DNA of 64,000 bases from Paenibacillus sp. FJAT-29882. GTDB taxonomy: Bacteria; Bacillota; Bacilli; Bacillales; DSM-1321. The notes under the pieces were generated by a model that had not been told where the DNA came from, did no database searches, and saw only the letters and a list, made by a program, of their open reading frames with translations. Below, piece by piece: positions 8,597-16,899 of the stretch. Every line of letters begins with the position of its first letter. Within the stretch, counting starts at the first letter, position 1. A program made the translations under genes and the position numbers. Location: NCBI RefSeq assembly GCF_001510645.1, contig NZ_LMVB01000002.1, positions 1 through 64,000 of the forward strand, given 5' to 3'.

Positions 8597-9586
8597 TTAT
8601 CTATTTACTTGTATAGTTGAAGCTAGTTGCAATTTATTTTCTTTTTCCTTTAATATAAAACTAATAAAGTCAAGAATAAGCCTTGCCCCTACCTGACTCG
8701 TAATACCGGTAGGGTCGTACGGAGGAGATACTTCTACTAAATCGAAGCCAATTACATTTCCTCTTTTCGATATTCCTTCCAACAGCTCATTCACTTCATC
8801 ATAGTACAAACCACCAGGAGAAGGCGTGCCTGTTCCTGGTGCCAAAGAAGGGTCTAGTCCATCGATATCGATTGTTACATAATAATTTTCCCCTTCAGGG
8901 ATTAGATCTAATACCGAATCGATTCCCATTTTTCTCATTTGTCTTGGTGACAAGATTTCGCTGCCATAATCTTTAGCGGCATCTACATCTTCCTTTTTAC
9001 TACTACTAATACCACGAATGCCAAATTGGAACATTTTATCGACATGATCCATTTCTGCTAAACGGCGAAGTGAGCTTCCATGCCCGAATCTTTGCCCCGA
9101 GCGGTGATCCGCCCAATCCAAGTGGGCATCTATTTGGATAACGTGGAACGGACCAATGGAATCTAACGCTCTTCCGACTGGAATGGTAATGGAATGATCT
9201 CCGCCCATTACGACAGGCATCACTCCTTTGGAAATGATTTTTCTAATCGATTCTTCAACATTGTCGAAGCTCTGCTCCAAATCACCATGTACCATATCTA
9301 CATCTCCACAATCGACTACTTTGCAGTCAGGCCCTAAATACATAATATCTTTTTCAATATCATAGGCTCCATCTAAACCGAAACTATATAAAGTGGAACC
9401 TTCTCGTATTCCACGTGGTCCCATCCTTGTACCTGATTTCCACTGCGTACCCATATCATAGGGCACTCCAATAACAGCCACATCTGCATCTAGTTCATCA
9501 AGGCTTGTACAGATTGGATACTTGCCAAATGAGCAAATTCCCGTAAACGGAAGGTTAAGAACTTGTTTTTCATTTTGATTAGTCAT
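8597..9586 (-). CDS. Agmatinase/ureohydrolase superfamily enzyme
   Basis: A 329-residue enzyme of the arginase/agmatinase fold, which hydrolyses a guanidino group to urea with two Mn (or Ni) ions. All six metal ligands are in place: H131 in MGGDHS, D153, H155 and D157 in DAHLDWAD, D240 and D242 in TIDIDGLDPSLAPG. The DAHLDWAD-RSGQRFGHGSSLRR stretch differs from classical agmatinases (DAHxDxY), so agmatine, guanidinobutyrate, guanidinopropionate or free guanidine are all possible substrates. GAGGGGG lies before the ATG. A sigma-54 promoter 85 bases upstream and the adjacent enhancer-binding activator indicate that it is induced by its substrate as a nitrogen source. Confidence 0.87.
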   Translation of the reverse strand: MTNQNEKQVLNLPFTGICSFGKYPICTSLDELDADVAVIGVPYDMGTQWKSGTRMGPRGIREGSTLYSFGLDGAYDIEKDIMYLGPDCKVVDCGDVDMVHGDLEQSFDNVEESIRKIISKGVMPVVMGGDHSITIPVGRALDSIGPFHVIQIDAHLDWADHRSGQRFGHGSSLRRLAEMDHVDKMFQFGIRGISSSKKEDVDAAKDYGSEILSPRQMRKMGIDSVLDLIPEGENYYVTIDIDGLDPSLAPGTGTPSPGGLYYDEVNELLEGISKRGNVIGFDLVEVSPPYDPTGITSQVGARLILDFISFILKEKENKLQLASTIQVNR

Positions 9587-9671
9587 TATAAATCCCCCTC
9601 ATAATATAAAAGTTTTCATTTCAAGAAAAAAGGACTTTGTAAGCACTGTCTTTCTTGTTATCTTTATTTAA

Positions 9672-9688
9672 TGCAAGTTCCATGCCAA
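9672..9688 (-). promoter_or_regulatory. Sigma-54 (-24/-12) promoter of the ureohydrolase gene
   Basis: The minus strand reads TTGGCATGGAACTTGCA, an almost perfect match to TGGCACG-N4-TTGCW, with GG and GC spaced by exactly 10 bases. It lies 86 bases upstream of the ureohydrolase start and directly downstream of the sigma-54 activator gene. A transcript would start near 9661. Confidence 0.9.
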
Positions 9689-9710
9689 CAGCAGAGATAA
9701 GGATTTCACC

Positions 9711-9740
9711 AAAAAACCTAGTCAACTTTGACTAGGTTTT
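9711..9740. terminator. Terminator of the activator gene, possible activator site
   Basis: CCTAGTCAA-AG-TTGACTAGG, a perfect nine-pair stem with T runs on both strands, overlapping the activator stop codon. It is centred about 40 bases upstream of the -24 element and shares its TAGTCA/TGACTA half sites with the palindrome before the activator gene, so it may double as activator-binding site. Confidence 0.75.
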
Positions 9741-11081
9741 CTTAACATATTGATTGATTTTTCGATTGGCTGTGGATTGACTAATCCCTAACTTCTTTGC
9801 CAGCTTAATACTGCTTGGATATTTTTCATACATCCGAACAATATAATCACCTTCAATTATCTCGATATATTGATCTAATGTCAGATCCCCTTCTTTTGAA
9901 GGGGAGATACCAACTTGGTCAACGTCAATAAAGTTTTCATTTGAAGTAATTAATATGCGCTCTATGAAATTTCTAAGTTCCCTTATGTTCCCCAACCACT
10001 CCTGTCTGTTTAGCCAAGAAATCATATTTGCGGAGAATTCTTTATTCATATTGTGTTTATCGTTAAACTCATCTAACAGGTCAGAGACTAATAGATTTAT
10101 TTCTTCCCTTCTTTCACGTAAAGGGGGAATTGCAATCTTTATGACATTAATTCTGTAATATAGATCTTCTCGAAATCTTTTTTCAGCAATTAATTTTTGT
10201 AAGTCTTGGTTTGTGGCGCATATTATTCTACAATTTAAATGAATGATTGAATGGCCACCCACTCGCTGAATCGTTCGATTTTGAAGAACGGACAATAGAT
10301 TAACTTGGAGTTTGAGCGGCAGCTCAGAAATTTCGTCAAGAAAAATGGTTCCTTTTCCTGCAGCTTCAAAATATCCTTTCTTTCCACCTTTTCTTGCGCC
10401 AGTAAACGCTCCTTCCTCATATCCGAACAGCTCTGATTCAATTAATGATTCAGGAATGGCTCCACAGTTTACTTCGATAAAAGGCTCATTCTTCCGATTG
10501 GATTTTTGATGAATTTTCTGAGCAATGTAGTTTTTTCCAACTCCCGATTCCCCTTCCAATAGTACTGTGACATCTAAGCTGGAGACTTTTTCAACAATAC
10601 TAAACACTTGTCCCATTTTTCCTTTATTAATAGGGGAAGCGTACATTTGTTTATTTTTCATCTTTTCAATTTCTTTTTCATATAAAAGCATCGTTTTAGC
10701 CACTTGATCATTTGTTTTTTTGAGATAATCAAGTTCTGTAATATCCCTTGAAAAGCTAAGGGCCCCCCAAAGCTTTTGATCTTCATCAAAAATTGGATAA
10801 CCAGACACAACTAGTTTTCTCCCCATTGCAGTTTCTTGAATGATTGTTTCAATTTTTCTTGTTTGTAACACTTTTCCAGTAACCGAAGGAGACAATATAC
10901 CATTCTTCTCTAATGTAAATACATTTTGATTAATAATTTTCTCGGTATCGATTCCAAACAAATCCTTAAATTTTTCACTTAAAAATATAATGTTGCCGTA
11001 TGCATCTGTTACAAAGATTTCGTCAAATGAATATTTAATAATTTTTTCTAAAAGTAGATGATTTTGCTGTGATGAAAGCAT
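9732..11081 (-). CDS. Sigma-54-dependent transcriptional activator (PAS, AAA+, HTH)
   Basis: A 449-residue enhancer-binding protein. An N-terminal PAS sensor (about 1-120, including FDEIFVTDAYGNIIFLSE) is followed by a short coiled linker. The AAA+ domain has Walker A GESGVGKN (177-184), the sigma-54-contacting loop GAFTGA (224-229) and Walker B GTIFLDE (244-250). The C-terminal TyrR/Fis-like helix-turn-helix is IKLAKKLGISQSTANRKI. GGGGG precedes the ATG. It directly precedes a sigma-54 promoter driving a ureohydrolase, so it probably senses a guanidino compound or nitrogen signal and activates that gene, as RocR does for arginine catabolism in B. subtilis. Confidence 0.93.
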   Translation of the reverse strand: MLSSQQNHLLLEKIIKYSFDEIFVTDAYGNIIFLSEKFKDLFGIDTEKIINQNVFTLEKNGILSPSVTGKVLQTRKIETIIQETAMGRKLVVSGYPIFDEDQKLWGALSFSRDITELDYLKKTNDQVAKTMLLYEKEIEKMKNKQMYASPINKGKMGQVFSIVEKVSSLDVTVLLEGESGVGKNYIAQKIHQKSNRKNEPFIEVNCGAIPESLIESELFGYEEGAFTGARKGGKKGYFEAAGKGTIFLDEISELPLKLQVNLLSVLQNRTIQRVGGHSIIHLNCRIICATNQDLQKLIAEKRFREDLYYRINVIKIAIPPLRERREEINLLVSDLLDEFNDKHNMNKEFSANMISWLNRQEWLGNIRELRNFIERILITSNENFIDVDQVGISPSKEGDLTLDQYIEIIEGDYIVRMYEKYPSSIKLAKKLGISQSTANRKINQYVKKT

Positions 11082-11093
11082 TCATTATCCCCC

Positions 11094-11130
11094 TAGTCAG
11101 TTATGACTACATATTATTCTAAATTGACTA
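11094..11130. promoter_or_regulatory. Palindrome upstream of the sigma-54 activator
   Basis: TAGTCA-GTTA-TGACTA is a perfect inverted repeat 13 bases before the activator start codon, followed at 11124-11130 by another TTGACTA half site. The same half sites recur at 9717-9736 near the target promoter. This fits autoregulation by the activator (inference). Confidence 0.5.
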
Positions 11131-11236
11131 TATATTCAATCATCTACTGGCGACATTATAAAAAAATATTTATTTCAACCATCTTTTACTGCAATTAATT
11201 TCATTTGTGAAGTTTTTAGCTTATTAAATTAATAAA

Positions 11237-11276
11237 ATAGCGAGAACAATGAAATAAATGTCATTGTTCTCGCTAT
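11237..11276. terminator. 16-bp perfect hairpin, likely terminator on the minus strand
   Basis: ATAGCGAGAACAATGA and its exact complement around an 8-base loop. On the minus strand it is followed by TTTTATTAATTT, so it could terminate transcription of the ABC-2 operon after crossing the IS remnant. Confidence 0.6.
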
Positions 11277-11380
11277 AGGGGGACCGTCACATAGCCATCA
11301 AGCTAACAAAACGAAATTCCCCCAAAATGAAAAAAACGTTATTCTTTCAGAAAAATACTCGAAAAGGATGTCGTTTTTTT

Positions 11381-11615
11381 ATGAACCTCTCGCTTTCTGA
11401 AGAATTACATCTATTCTCACAAGAATTACAACGCTTTCTATCTCCAATAGTCCTACAAGATATCGCCAAACAAGTTGGCTCTGTACAGCGATCTAGTAAG
11501 TATCAAGCAAACGAACTCATTGCCCTTTGGTTATGGCTCAGTCAGGAAATCGCTAGCACATCACTTACACAATTGTGCAGTCGGTTAGAAGCTTCTACTG
11601 TTAGCTTGATGGGTA
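11381..11615 (+). pseudogene. IS4-family transposase, N-terminal fragment
   Basis: About 77 residues (MNLSLSEELHLFSQELQRF through LCSRLEAST) match the N-terminal domain of IS4-type transposases. The rest, including the DDE catalytic core, is missing. The reading frame runs straight into a REP-like element at 11619, which supplies the stop region. The conserved CATCAAGCTAACA upstream (11297-11309) recurs at 5860, hinting at another fragment of the same element's end. This is a dead remnant. Confidence 0.75.
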
Positions 11616-11618
11616 TGC

Positions 11619-11714
11619 GGGGTCAGACCCTATTTCCCAATTTCCTAAATACACAAAAACCCCTGTTATATCAAGGGTTTTGTGGTGTTATGTAGGGGTC
11701 AGACCCCATTTCCC
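11619..11714. repeat. REP-like element, direct-pair form with central hairpin
   Basis: Two direct copies of GGGGTCAGACCCYATTTCCC flank a central hairpin (ACACAAAAACCC with GGGTTTTGTGGTGT). Closely similar in design to 14776-14872. The right copy ends four bases before the stop codon of the ABC-2 permease. Confidence 0.85.
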
Positions 11715-11717
11715 AGG

Positions 11718-12503
11718 TTAGTTCCCGGCACCTCGGTATTTACGAATTCCTCTGTTCCAGATGAAGATGGATAGTGTAAAGAAGATAATTCCGATTAGTG
11801 GTGTTGCGAAAGAAAAGGCGTACCATTCTTTTTTACCAAGGAAGTAGGCGGCTGGGTATACGCCGACAAAGGCAAATGGTAGAACCCATGTTAACAGAAA
11901 GCGAATGACTTTATTGTATATATCAACTGGATAACGGCCATAGTTACCGATATTGTACATCATCGGCATAATGGAGGTTTTGGCATCCGACCAAAAACCA
12001 ATACTCGCAATGGCAATGAAAATCGCCGCATATGCTAGTGCCCCGCCAATCGCAAATAAGATAAACAAGAACGGATCATACCAATTAATGGCTAGGTCTA
12101 AAGAAGAACCAGCATAGACGACTATTACAAGTCCTGTCACAACACCAAAAAGCGATTCAAGCTCCATCCTCTCAAGAATAACTTGAAACAAACTATGTAT
12201 CGGCCTTGTTAATATCCGGTCCATCTCCCCTTTCACAATATACCGTTCATTAAAGTCCCATATGTTAAAAAAAGAACTGAATAAAGCAAACGGAATAAGA
12301 AAAAAACCATAAATAAAGATAATTTCGTCACGGCTCCAACCGCTTAAAAATTGCGTATGTCCAAATACAACAAGAATAAAAACTAAGTTCACCGCCTGAT
12401 TCAGAAAATCAGAAATCATTTCTACAATTAGATCGGCTCTGTATTCCAACCGAGTTTTCATATATTGGCTCATATATTGAAAAAACATCGTTACATAAAA
12501 CAT
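11718..12503 (-). CDS. ABC-2 family transporter permease (second)
   Basis: A roughly 261-residue polytopic membrane protein of the ABC-2/DUF990 permease type, with about six hydrophobic segments. It is the last gene of a three-gene exporter operon (ATPase, permease, permease). The upstream permease's stop codon overlaps the region between the GGGAGG site and the start; GTG at 12506 and ATG at 12503 are both possible and the ATG has the better nine-base spacing. The substrate is unknown; relatives are annotated as drug or lipid exporters of daunorubicin-resistance type. Confidence 0.82.
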   Translation of the reverse strand: MFYVTMFFQYMSQYMKTRLEYRADLIVEMISDFLNQAVNLVFILVVFGHTQFLSGWSRDEIIFIYGFFLIPFALFSSFFNIWDFNERYIVKGEMDRILTRPIHSLFQVILERMELESLFGVVTGLVIVVYAGSSLDLAINWYDPFLFILFAIGGALAYAAIFIAIASIGFWSDAKTSIMPMMYNIGNYGRYPVDIYNKVIRFLLTWVLPFAFVGVYPAAYFLGKKEWYAFSFATPLIGIIFFTLSIFIWNRGIRKYRGAGN

Positions 12504-12507
12504 CACT

Positions 12508-13299
12508 TCAACCTCCCTGTATGATCAGCTGTTTTTTCGCGGCTGTCCAAAGTAGTCGAATAGGTATCAACAAAATAAGTACCCAAACTGATTGTTGAAG
12601 TAATGCATAAACGATTTCACTGCCACTAAACCCATTGGTGAAAATCATACTCGGGACATAACTAATTCCTTGAAACGGCAAATACTTCATAATATCTTGA
12701 GCCCAAAATGGATAAAAGCTAATCGGTAAAATCAAGCCCGAAAAAAGGTCAATGATTACCCTTTTGGCCCGAATTAATCCTGCGTTATTATAAAAGAAGA
12801 ACGCTGTAATCCCTGTAAGTAGATTAATCTGTGTGTTAATAACAAAACTTAACAACAATGATATACCGAAATATCCCCAGCTTACCGGGTTATAAGGGAG
12901 TTGAATCGGAAAAATGAGCGCAACCAAAATCATTCCTGGTATTGAAAAGAAAAAGAATCGAAAAATTCCTTCTCCCAACCCTTGCATCGTTTTCATCCCT
13001 AAGTAGTTATAAGGTCGAATCAGTTCAATCGCTACTTTCCCTTCTTTTATTTCAGCTGCGATTTCACGATCAATATTGTTAAAATAAAATGCACGCGCCA
13101 TCCATGCAATTGCTACATATGTTGTCATTTGGATGCTCGTTAATCCTTCAATAGAGGATTTTTCTCCGTAAATCGCATTCCATAAAAAATAGTAAGCACC
13201 AATATTAATACTATATATTAATATCCCCGTATAATAATCTGTACGATACGCCAGCATCATCAAAAAGCGCATTCGTATCATCTCTACATACTTATCCAA
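12508..13299 (-). CDS. ABC-2 family transporter permease (first)
   Basis: A 263-residue membrane protein with about six hydrophobic segments, homologous in type to the next gene and probably its heterodimer partner. It starts with TTG, nine bases after AAAGGAG. It is 48 bases downstream of the ATPase gene and abuts the second permease, so the three form one operon. Confidence 0.82.
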   Translation of the reverse strand: MDKYVEMIRMRFLMMLAYRTDYYTGILIYSINIGAYYFLWNAIYGEKSSIEGLTSIQMTTYVAIAWMARAFYFNNIDREIAAEIKEGKVAIELIRPYNYLGMKTMQGLGEGIFRFFFFSIPGMILVALIFPIQLPYNPVSWGYFGISLLLSFVINTQINLLTGITAFFFYNNAGLIRAKRVIIDLFSGLILPISFYPFWAQDIMKYLPFQGISYVPSMIFTNGFSGSEIVYALLQQSVWVLILLIPIRLLWTAAKKQLIIQGG

Positions 13300-13347
13300 G
13301 ATTCGAGCTCCTTTCTACTGAGTATTTGAACGAGAAATTTCATCCAA

Positions 13348-14355
13348 TCAGTTCATGCCTTTTTCATAAATATTACGGACAATCTCCTCGATCGATGTTT
13401 CATGAATTTTCACGTCTTTAATTTTAAACTGAGAAACTACAACTGAAATCAGTTGAGAGATATTTTCATCTTCTTCTTTTAAATAAGCAATATAGGTTTG
13501 GTCTTTCTCGTCATATTCCCATTCGGCAGAAAATGTGAGTGGTAGAGACTTTAGCTCAGATAGGTTTACATGATTCATAAACTGAAAGTGGATTTCTTTT
13601 TGTTCAGCCCAGTTGTTTTTCAAAGAATCCAGCTCACCATCATACACAATTTTCCCTTCATCAAGCATAACCACTCGGTTACATAGGGCTTCAATATCTC
13701 CAAGGTCGTGAGTTGTTAATAATATGGTCGTATTGTACTTCTCATTAATTTCTTTAAGAAATTCACGGATTTTCAATTTAACGAGTACATCAAGTCCGAT
13801 CGTCGGTTCGTCCAAAAACAATAGCGGTGGATTATGTATCAATGCTGCAGCTAATTCACAGCGCATGCGTTGACCAAGCGAAAGCTTCCGAACAGGTTTA
13901 TCTAGTAAAGGACCGATGTCGAGCGTTTTGATGACATGACCCATATGCTCGTCATATTGCTGGTCCGATACTTTATACACTTTTTTCAGTAATCTGAATG
14001 ACTCCTGAACAGCAATATCCCACCATAATTGAGAGCGTTGTCCAAATACAACGCCGATCGTCCGTGTAAACTTTTCTCGTTCACGATGTGGATTCATCCC
14101 ATTCACACGTAGTTTTCCTGAGGTGGGCTCTAGAATTCCAGTCAACATTTTAATCGTTGTCGATTTTCCTGCTCCATTTTCGCCAATATAAGCTACCATC
14201 TCGCCTTGTTTTACAGTAAAATTAATATCGTTTACTGCTGGGACAATTTTATAGTTCCGTGTCAACAAATCACGAAATGCACCTCTTAATCCTGTACGGC
14301 TGGAATACGATTTGAATTCCTTCCGCAGTTGAGTTACTTCAATTGCATTGTTCAT
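13348..14355 (-). CDS. ABC-2 type transporter ATP-binding protein
   Basis: A 335-residue ATPase with Walker A GENGAGKST, Q-loop region VVFGQRSQLWWD, signature LSLGQRMR and Walker B LLFLDEP. The QRSQLWWD variant is typical of the ATPases paired with DUF990-type permeases. About 90 residues follow the core domain as a C-terminal extension. GGAGG precedes the ATG. It energises the two permeases that follow. Confidence 0.9.
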   Translation of the reverse strand: MNNAIEVTQLRKEFKSYSSRTGLRGAFRDLLTRNYKIVPAVNDINFTVKQGEMVAYIGENGAGKSTTIKMLTGILEPTSGKLRVNGMNPHREREKFTRTIGVVFGQRSQLWWDIAVQESFRLLKKVYKVSDQQYDEHMGHVIKTLDIGPLLDKPVRKLSLGQRMRCELAAALIHNPPLLFLDEPTIGLDVLVKLKIREFLKEINEKYNTTILLTTHDLGDIEALCNRVVMLDEGKIVYDGELDSLKNNWAEQKEIHFQFMNHVNLSELKSLPLTFSAEWEYDEKDQTYIAYLKEEDENISQLISVVVSQFKIKDVKIHETSIEEIVRNIYEKGMN

Positions 14356-14470
14356 GTACTATTCCTCCAATTGCCTTAGTTACCCAATGAATTAGTCTAT
14401 CCAAAGCTAAGTTGTAAAACAATAAAAATGCCTAAAAGGGTTTAAAACCCGTGAAAGCGAGTTGAGTAGA

Positions 14471-14776
14471 ATGAATAAAATCGGTTCTGTACAACAATTA
14501 ATCTTATCACAAGTTGAAAAACTGGCTCAAAATAGCGGATACGATTTTCTTTTTGAAGCAGATTATGGAGAACTGCTAGGACAAATTATTGAGAGAGATG
14601 ATTCTGGTTCCATTACCGAAACACCTTTTAGCTTCAAATTATTTATTAATGAAGAAAAAGGTACTGGAAAAATTATACCCTACAATCCCAAAGGAGAACT
14701 ACGACATCAGGAATTTAACATCCAAAATCCCCAAACTATTATCGCACTTCTCACCTTCATTCAGACGCATCTTTAG
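14471..14776 (+). CDS. Uncharacterised small protein
   Basis: I do not recognise this family. About 101 residues, acidic, with a helical N-terminus (MNKIGSVQQLILSQVEKLAQ) and a predicted strand-rich middle (FSFKLFINEEKGTGKIIPYN). No signal or membrane segment. An upstream TTG start (14462) is possible, but the ATG at 14471 lies after a GAGTTGAG stretch. The stop codon touches a REP-like element. It is divergent from the ABC-2 operon and precedes gsaB. Confidence 0.55.
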   Translation: MNKIGSVQQLILSQVEKLAQNSGYDFLFEADYGELLGQIIERDDSGSITETPFSFKLFINEEKGTGKIIPYNPKGELRHQEFNIQNPQTIIALLTFIQTHL

Positions 14777-14872
14777 GGGTCAGACCCTATTTCCCGAACT
14801 TTCTTCCCCCTCGTAAATACACTTGTAGCAAGGGGGTTGGAATGTAAAGGCAGGGGTCAGACCCCATTTCCC
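14776..14872. repeat. REP-like element, direct-pair form with central hairpin
   Basis: Two direct copies of GGGGTCAGACCCYATTTCCC around a central hairpin (CCCCCTCG with CAAGGGGG). It lies between the small unknown gene and the gsaB promoter. Confidence 0.85.
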
Positions 14873-14922
14873 GGATTAATGGTATGATAGGGAATGACGT
14901 TATTTTAGGAGGTTGATTTTGA

Positions 14923-16221
14923 ATGAATTTTACGAATTCGGAGCGTTTACATAAGGAAGCGTTAGAGCATATTGTTGGAGGTGTGAATAGTCCTTCTCGT
15001 TCATATAAGGCAGTTGGCGGTGGTTCTCCGGTTGTGATGGAGCGCGGTGAGGGTGCTTATTTCTGGGATGTAGACGGCAATAAGTATATTGATTATCTAG
15101 CTGCATATGGCCCAATCATTACAGGTCACGCACACCCTCATATTACAGAAGCGATTAAGAAAGCGGCTGAGACAGGAGTCCTCTACGGAACACCTACTCC
15201 TCATGAAGTGAAGTTCGCGAAATTGCTTAAAGAAGCGATGCCATTTATGGATAAAGTTCGTTTTGTCAATTCAGGTACTGAGGCAGTCATGACTACAATT
15301 CGCGTAGCACGTGCGTATACAGGCCGCGATAAAATCATTAAATTTGCCGGTTGCTACCATGGTCACTCTGATCTTGTTCTCGTTGCTGCTGGTTCCGGCC
15401 CAGCAACACTTGGAACACCGGATTCTGCTGGTGTAACGAAAGCAATCGCGAAAGAAGTAATCACTGTGCCATTCAATGATATCGAGCCTTTTAAAGAAGC
15501 ACTAAAAACATGGGGAAGTGAAGTCGCAGCTGTCCTTGTCGAACCAATTGTCGGCAACTTTGGCATCGTGGAACCGAATCCAGGATTCTTAGAAGAGGTC
15601 CTTGAATTAACACACGAAGCTGGCGGACTTGTTATATTTGATGAAGTCATCACAGCATTCCGTTTTTGTTACGGCGGCGCCCAAGACATGCTCGGAGTGC
15701 AGCCAGACTTAACCGCGCTTGGAAAAATCATCGGTGGTGGTTTACCAATCGGAGCATATGGTGGTAAAAAAGAAATCATGGAAACCGTTGCACCACTTGG
15801 ACCAGCCTATCAAGCTGGAACAATGGCTGGTAACCCAGCTTCCATGTTATCAGGTATTGCCTGCCTAGAAGTCCTTAAACAAGAAGGCATTTATGATGAA
15901 CTCGATCGACTAGGTGCAATTCTTGAAGATGGTATCCTAAAAGCTGCCCAAAAACACGATACAGAAATTACGATTAACCGTTTAAAAGGTGCTTTAACGA
16001 TTTTCTTCACAAACGAAAAAGTTGAAAACTACGAGCAAGCTGAAAATACAAATGGAGAAGTATTCGCGAAGTTCTTCAAACTTATGCTTCACCAAGGCAT
16101 TAACCTTGCTCCTTCAAAATACGAAGCCTGGTTCTTAACAATCGCACATACAGAGGAAGATATCCACAATACATTAATTGCAGTTGATCATGCATTTAAA
16201 ATGCTTAAAGAACAAAAATAA
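14923..16221 (+). CDS. gsaB: Glutamate-1-semialdehyde 2,1-aminomutase, second type (GsaB/HemL2)
   Basis: A 432-residue PLP enzyme of aminotransferase class III, converting glutamate-1-semialdehyde to 5-aminolevulinate for tetrapyrrole synthesis. Visible motifs are [15 protein letters not shown] (PLP phosphate region), [11 protein letters not shown] and the Schiff-base lysine K268 in [11 protein letters not shown]. It is gsaB by position (between bcp and ygaE in B. subtilis), so it is the paralogue of the hemL in the hemAXCDBL operon, not the main gene. AGGAGGTTGATTTTGA precedes the ATG. A terminator follows. Confidence 0.92.
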   Translation: MNFTNSERLHKEALEHIVGGVNSPSRSYKAVGGGSPVVMERGEGAYFWDVDGNKYIDYLAAYGPIITGHAHPHITEAIKKAAETGVLYGTPTPHEVKFAKLLKEAMPFMDKVRFVNSGTEAVMTTIRVARAYTGRDKIIKFAGCYHGHSDLVLVAAGSGPATLGTPDSAGVTKAIAKEVITVPFNDIEPFKEALKTWGSEVAAVLVEPIVGNFGIVEPNPGFLEEVLELTHEAGGLVIFDEVITAFRFCYGGAQDMLGVQPDLTALGKIIGGGLPIGAYGGKKEIMETVAPLGPAYQAGTMAGNPASMLSGIACLEVLKQEGIYDELDRLGAILEDGILKAAQKHDTEITINRLKGALTIFFTNEKVENYEQAENTNGEVFAKFFKLMLHQGINLAPSKYEAWFLTIAHTEEDIHNTLIAVDHAFKMLKEQK

Positions 16222-16247
16222 TGGTATAACTATACTCTTTCGTTCAA

Positions 16248-16277
16248 ATCTAGAAGTCAATGACTTCTAGATTTTTC
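16248..16277 (+). terminator. Terminator of gsaB
   Basis: ATCTAGAAGTCA-A-TGACTTCTAGAT, a perfect 12-base inverted repeat, followed by TTTTTCTT. Confidence 0.88.
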
Positions 16278-16899
16278 TTAGTAAGAAAAACAAAATGAAT
16301 CGTCGACCAATTCCTCAAATTCATCAATACTCACTTACCATTAACTGCACCGAACCAGCTATGCCAAGTGTCATCTAAAGAACAAATGCAATCTACCCAT
16401 TTTTTCAATTGAAGCATAAATTTTAGATTCATGGCATATATTTCAATTTCGATGCAAATAATCTGTTTCCGTCCATTCCCTACTATCTTAAGCCGCCTTT
16501 ATTGCATATGAAGTGGTTCATCCAAGTTAATCTGTCAAAATCCTTGCCCACCTTGCATATATCAGCCGTTTTTCCATATATCAGCCGAGAGTTGAATTCC
16601 AATCACTAAGTATAAGAAAAGCAGAAAACCCGAATTCCAACTCCTCACTTTTGAAATGATGTAATTGGCTTCATTTAAGCTTTACTATCCTTCTTTCTAT
16701 CTATCTTTCCACATTTACCCGTTCATTTGTAATTATCACTTGAAAGTATGCTAATAACCATGTATATTACATTATTGTTTACTTGTAATCTTTTACGTGT
16801 AAAGTAGTACGTACATAGATGAATCCTTACTTTTATAATTAAATAATTATCGCATACATGTATAGTAAAAAATTGAAGAAGAAGAAAGGAATTTAACTC
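16278..16899 (+). other. 620-bp intergenic stretch before the FUSC gene
   Basis: No convincing ORF or RNA gene. It is AT-rich and holds two spaced CATATATCAGCC motifs (16556-16567 and 16575-16586), related to the cluster at 50781-50855. The promoter of the following gene is expected near 16800-16870, but no clear sigma-A pair stood out. Confidence 0.5.
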
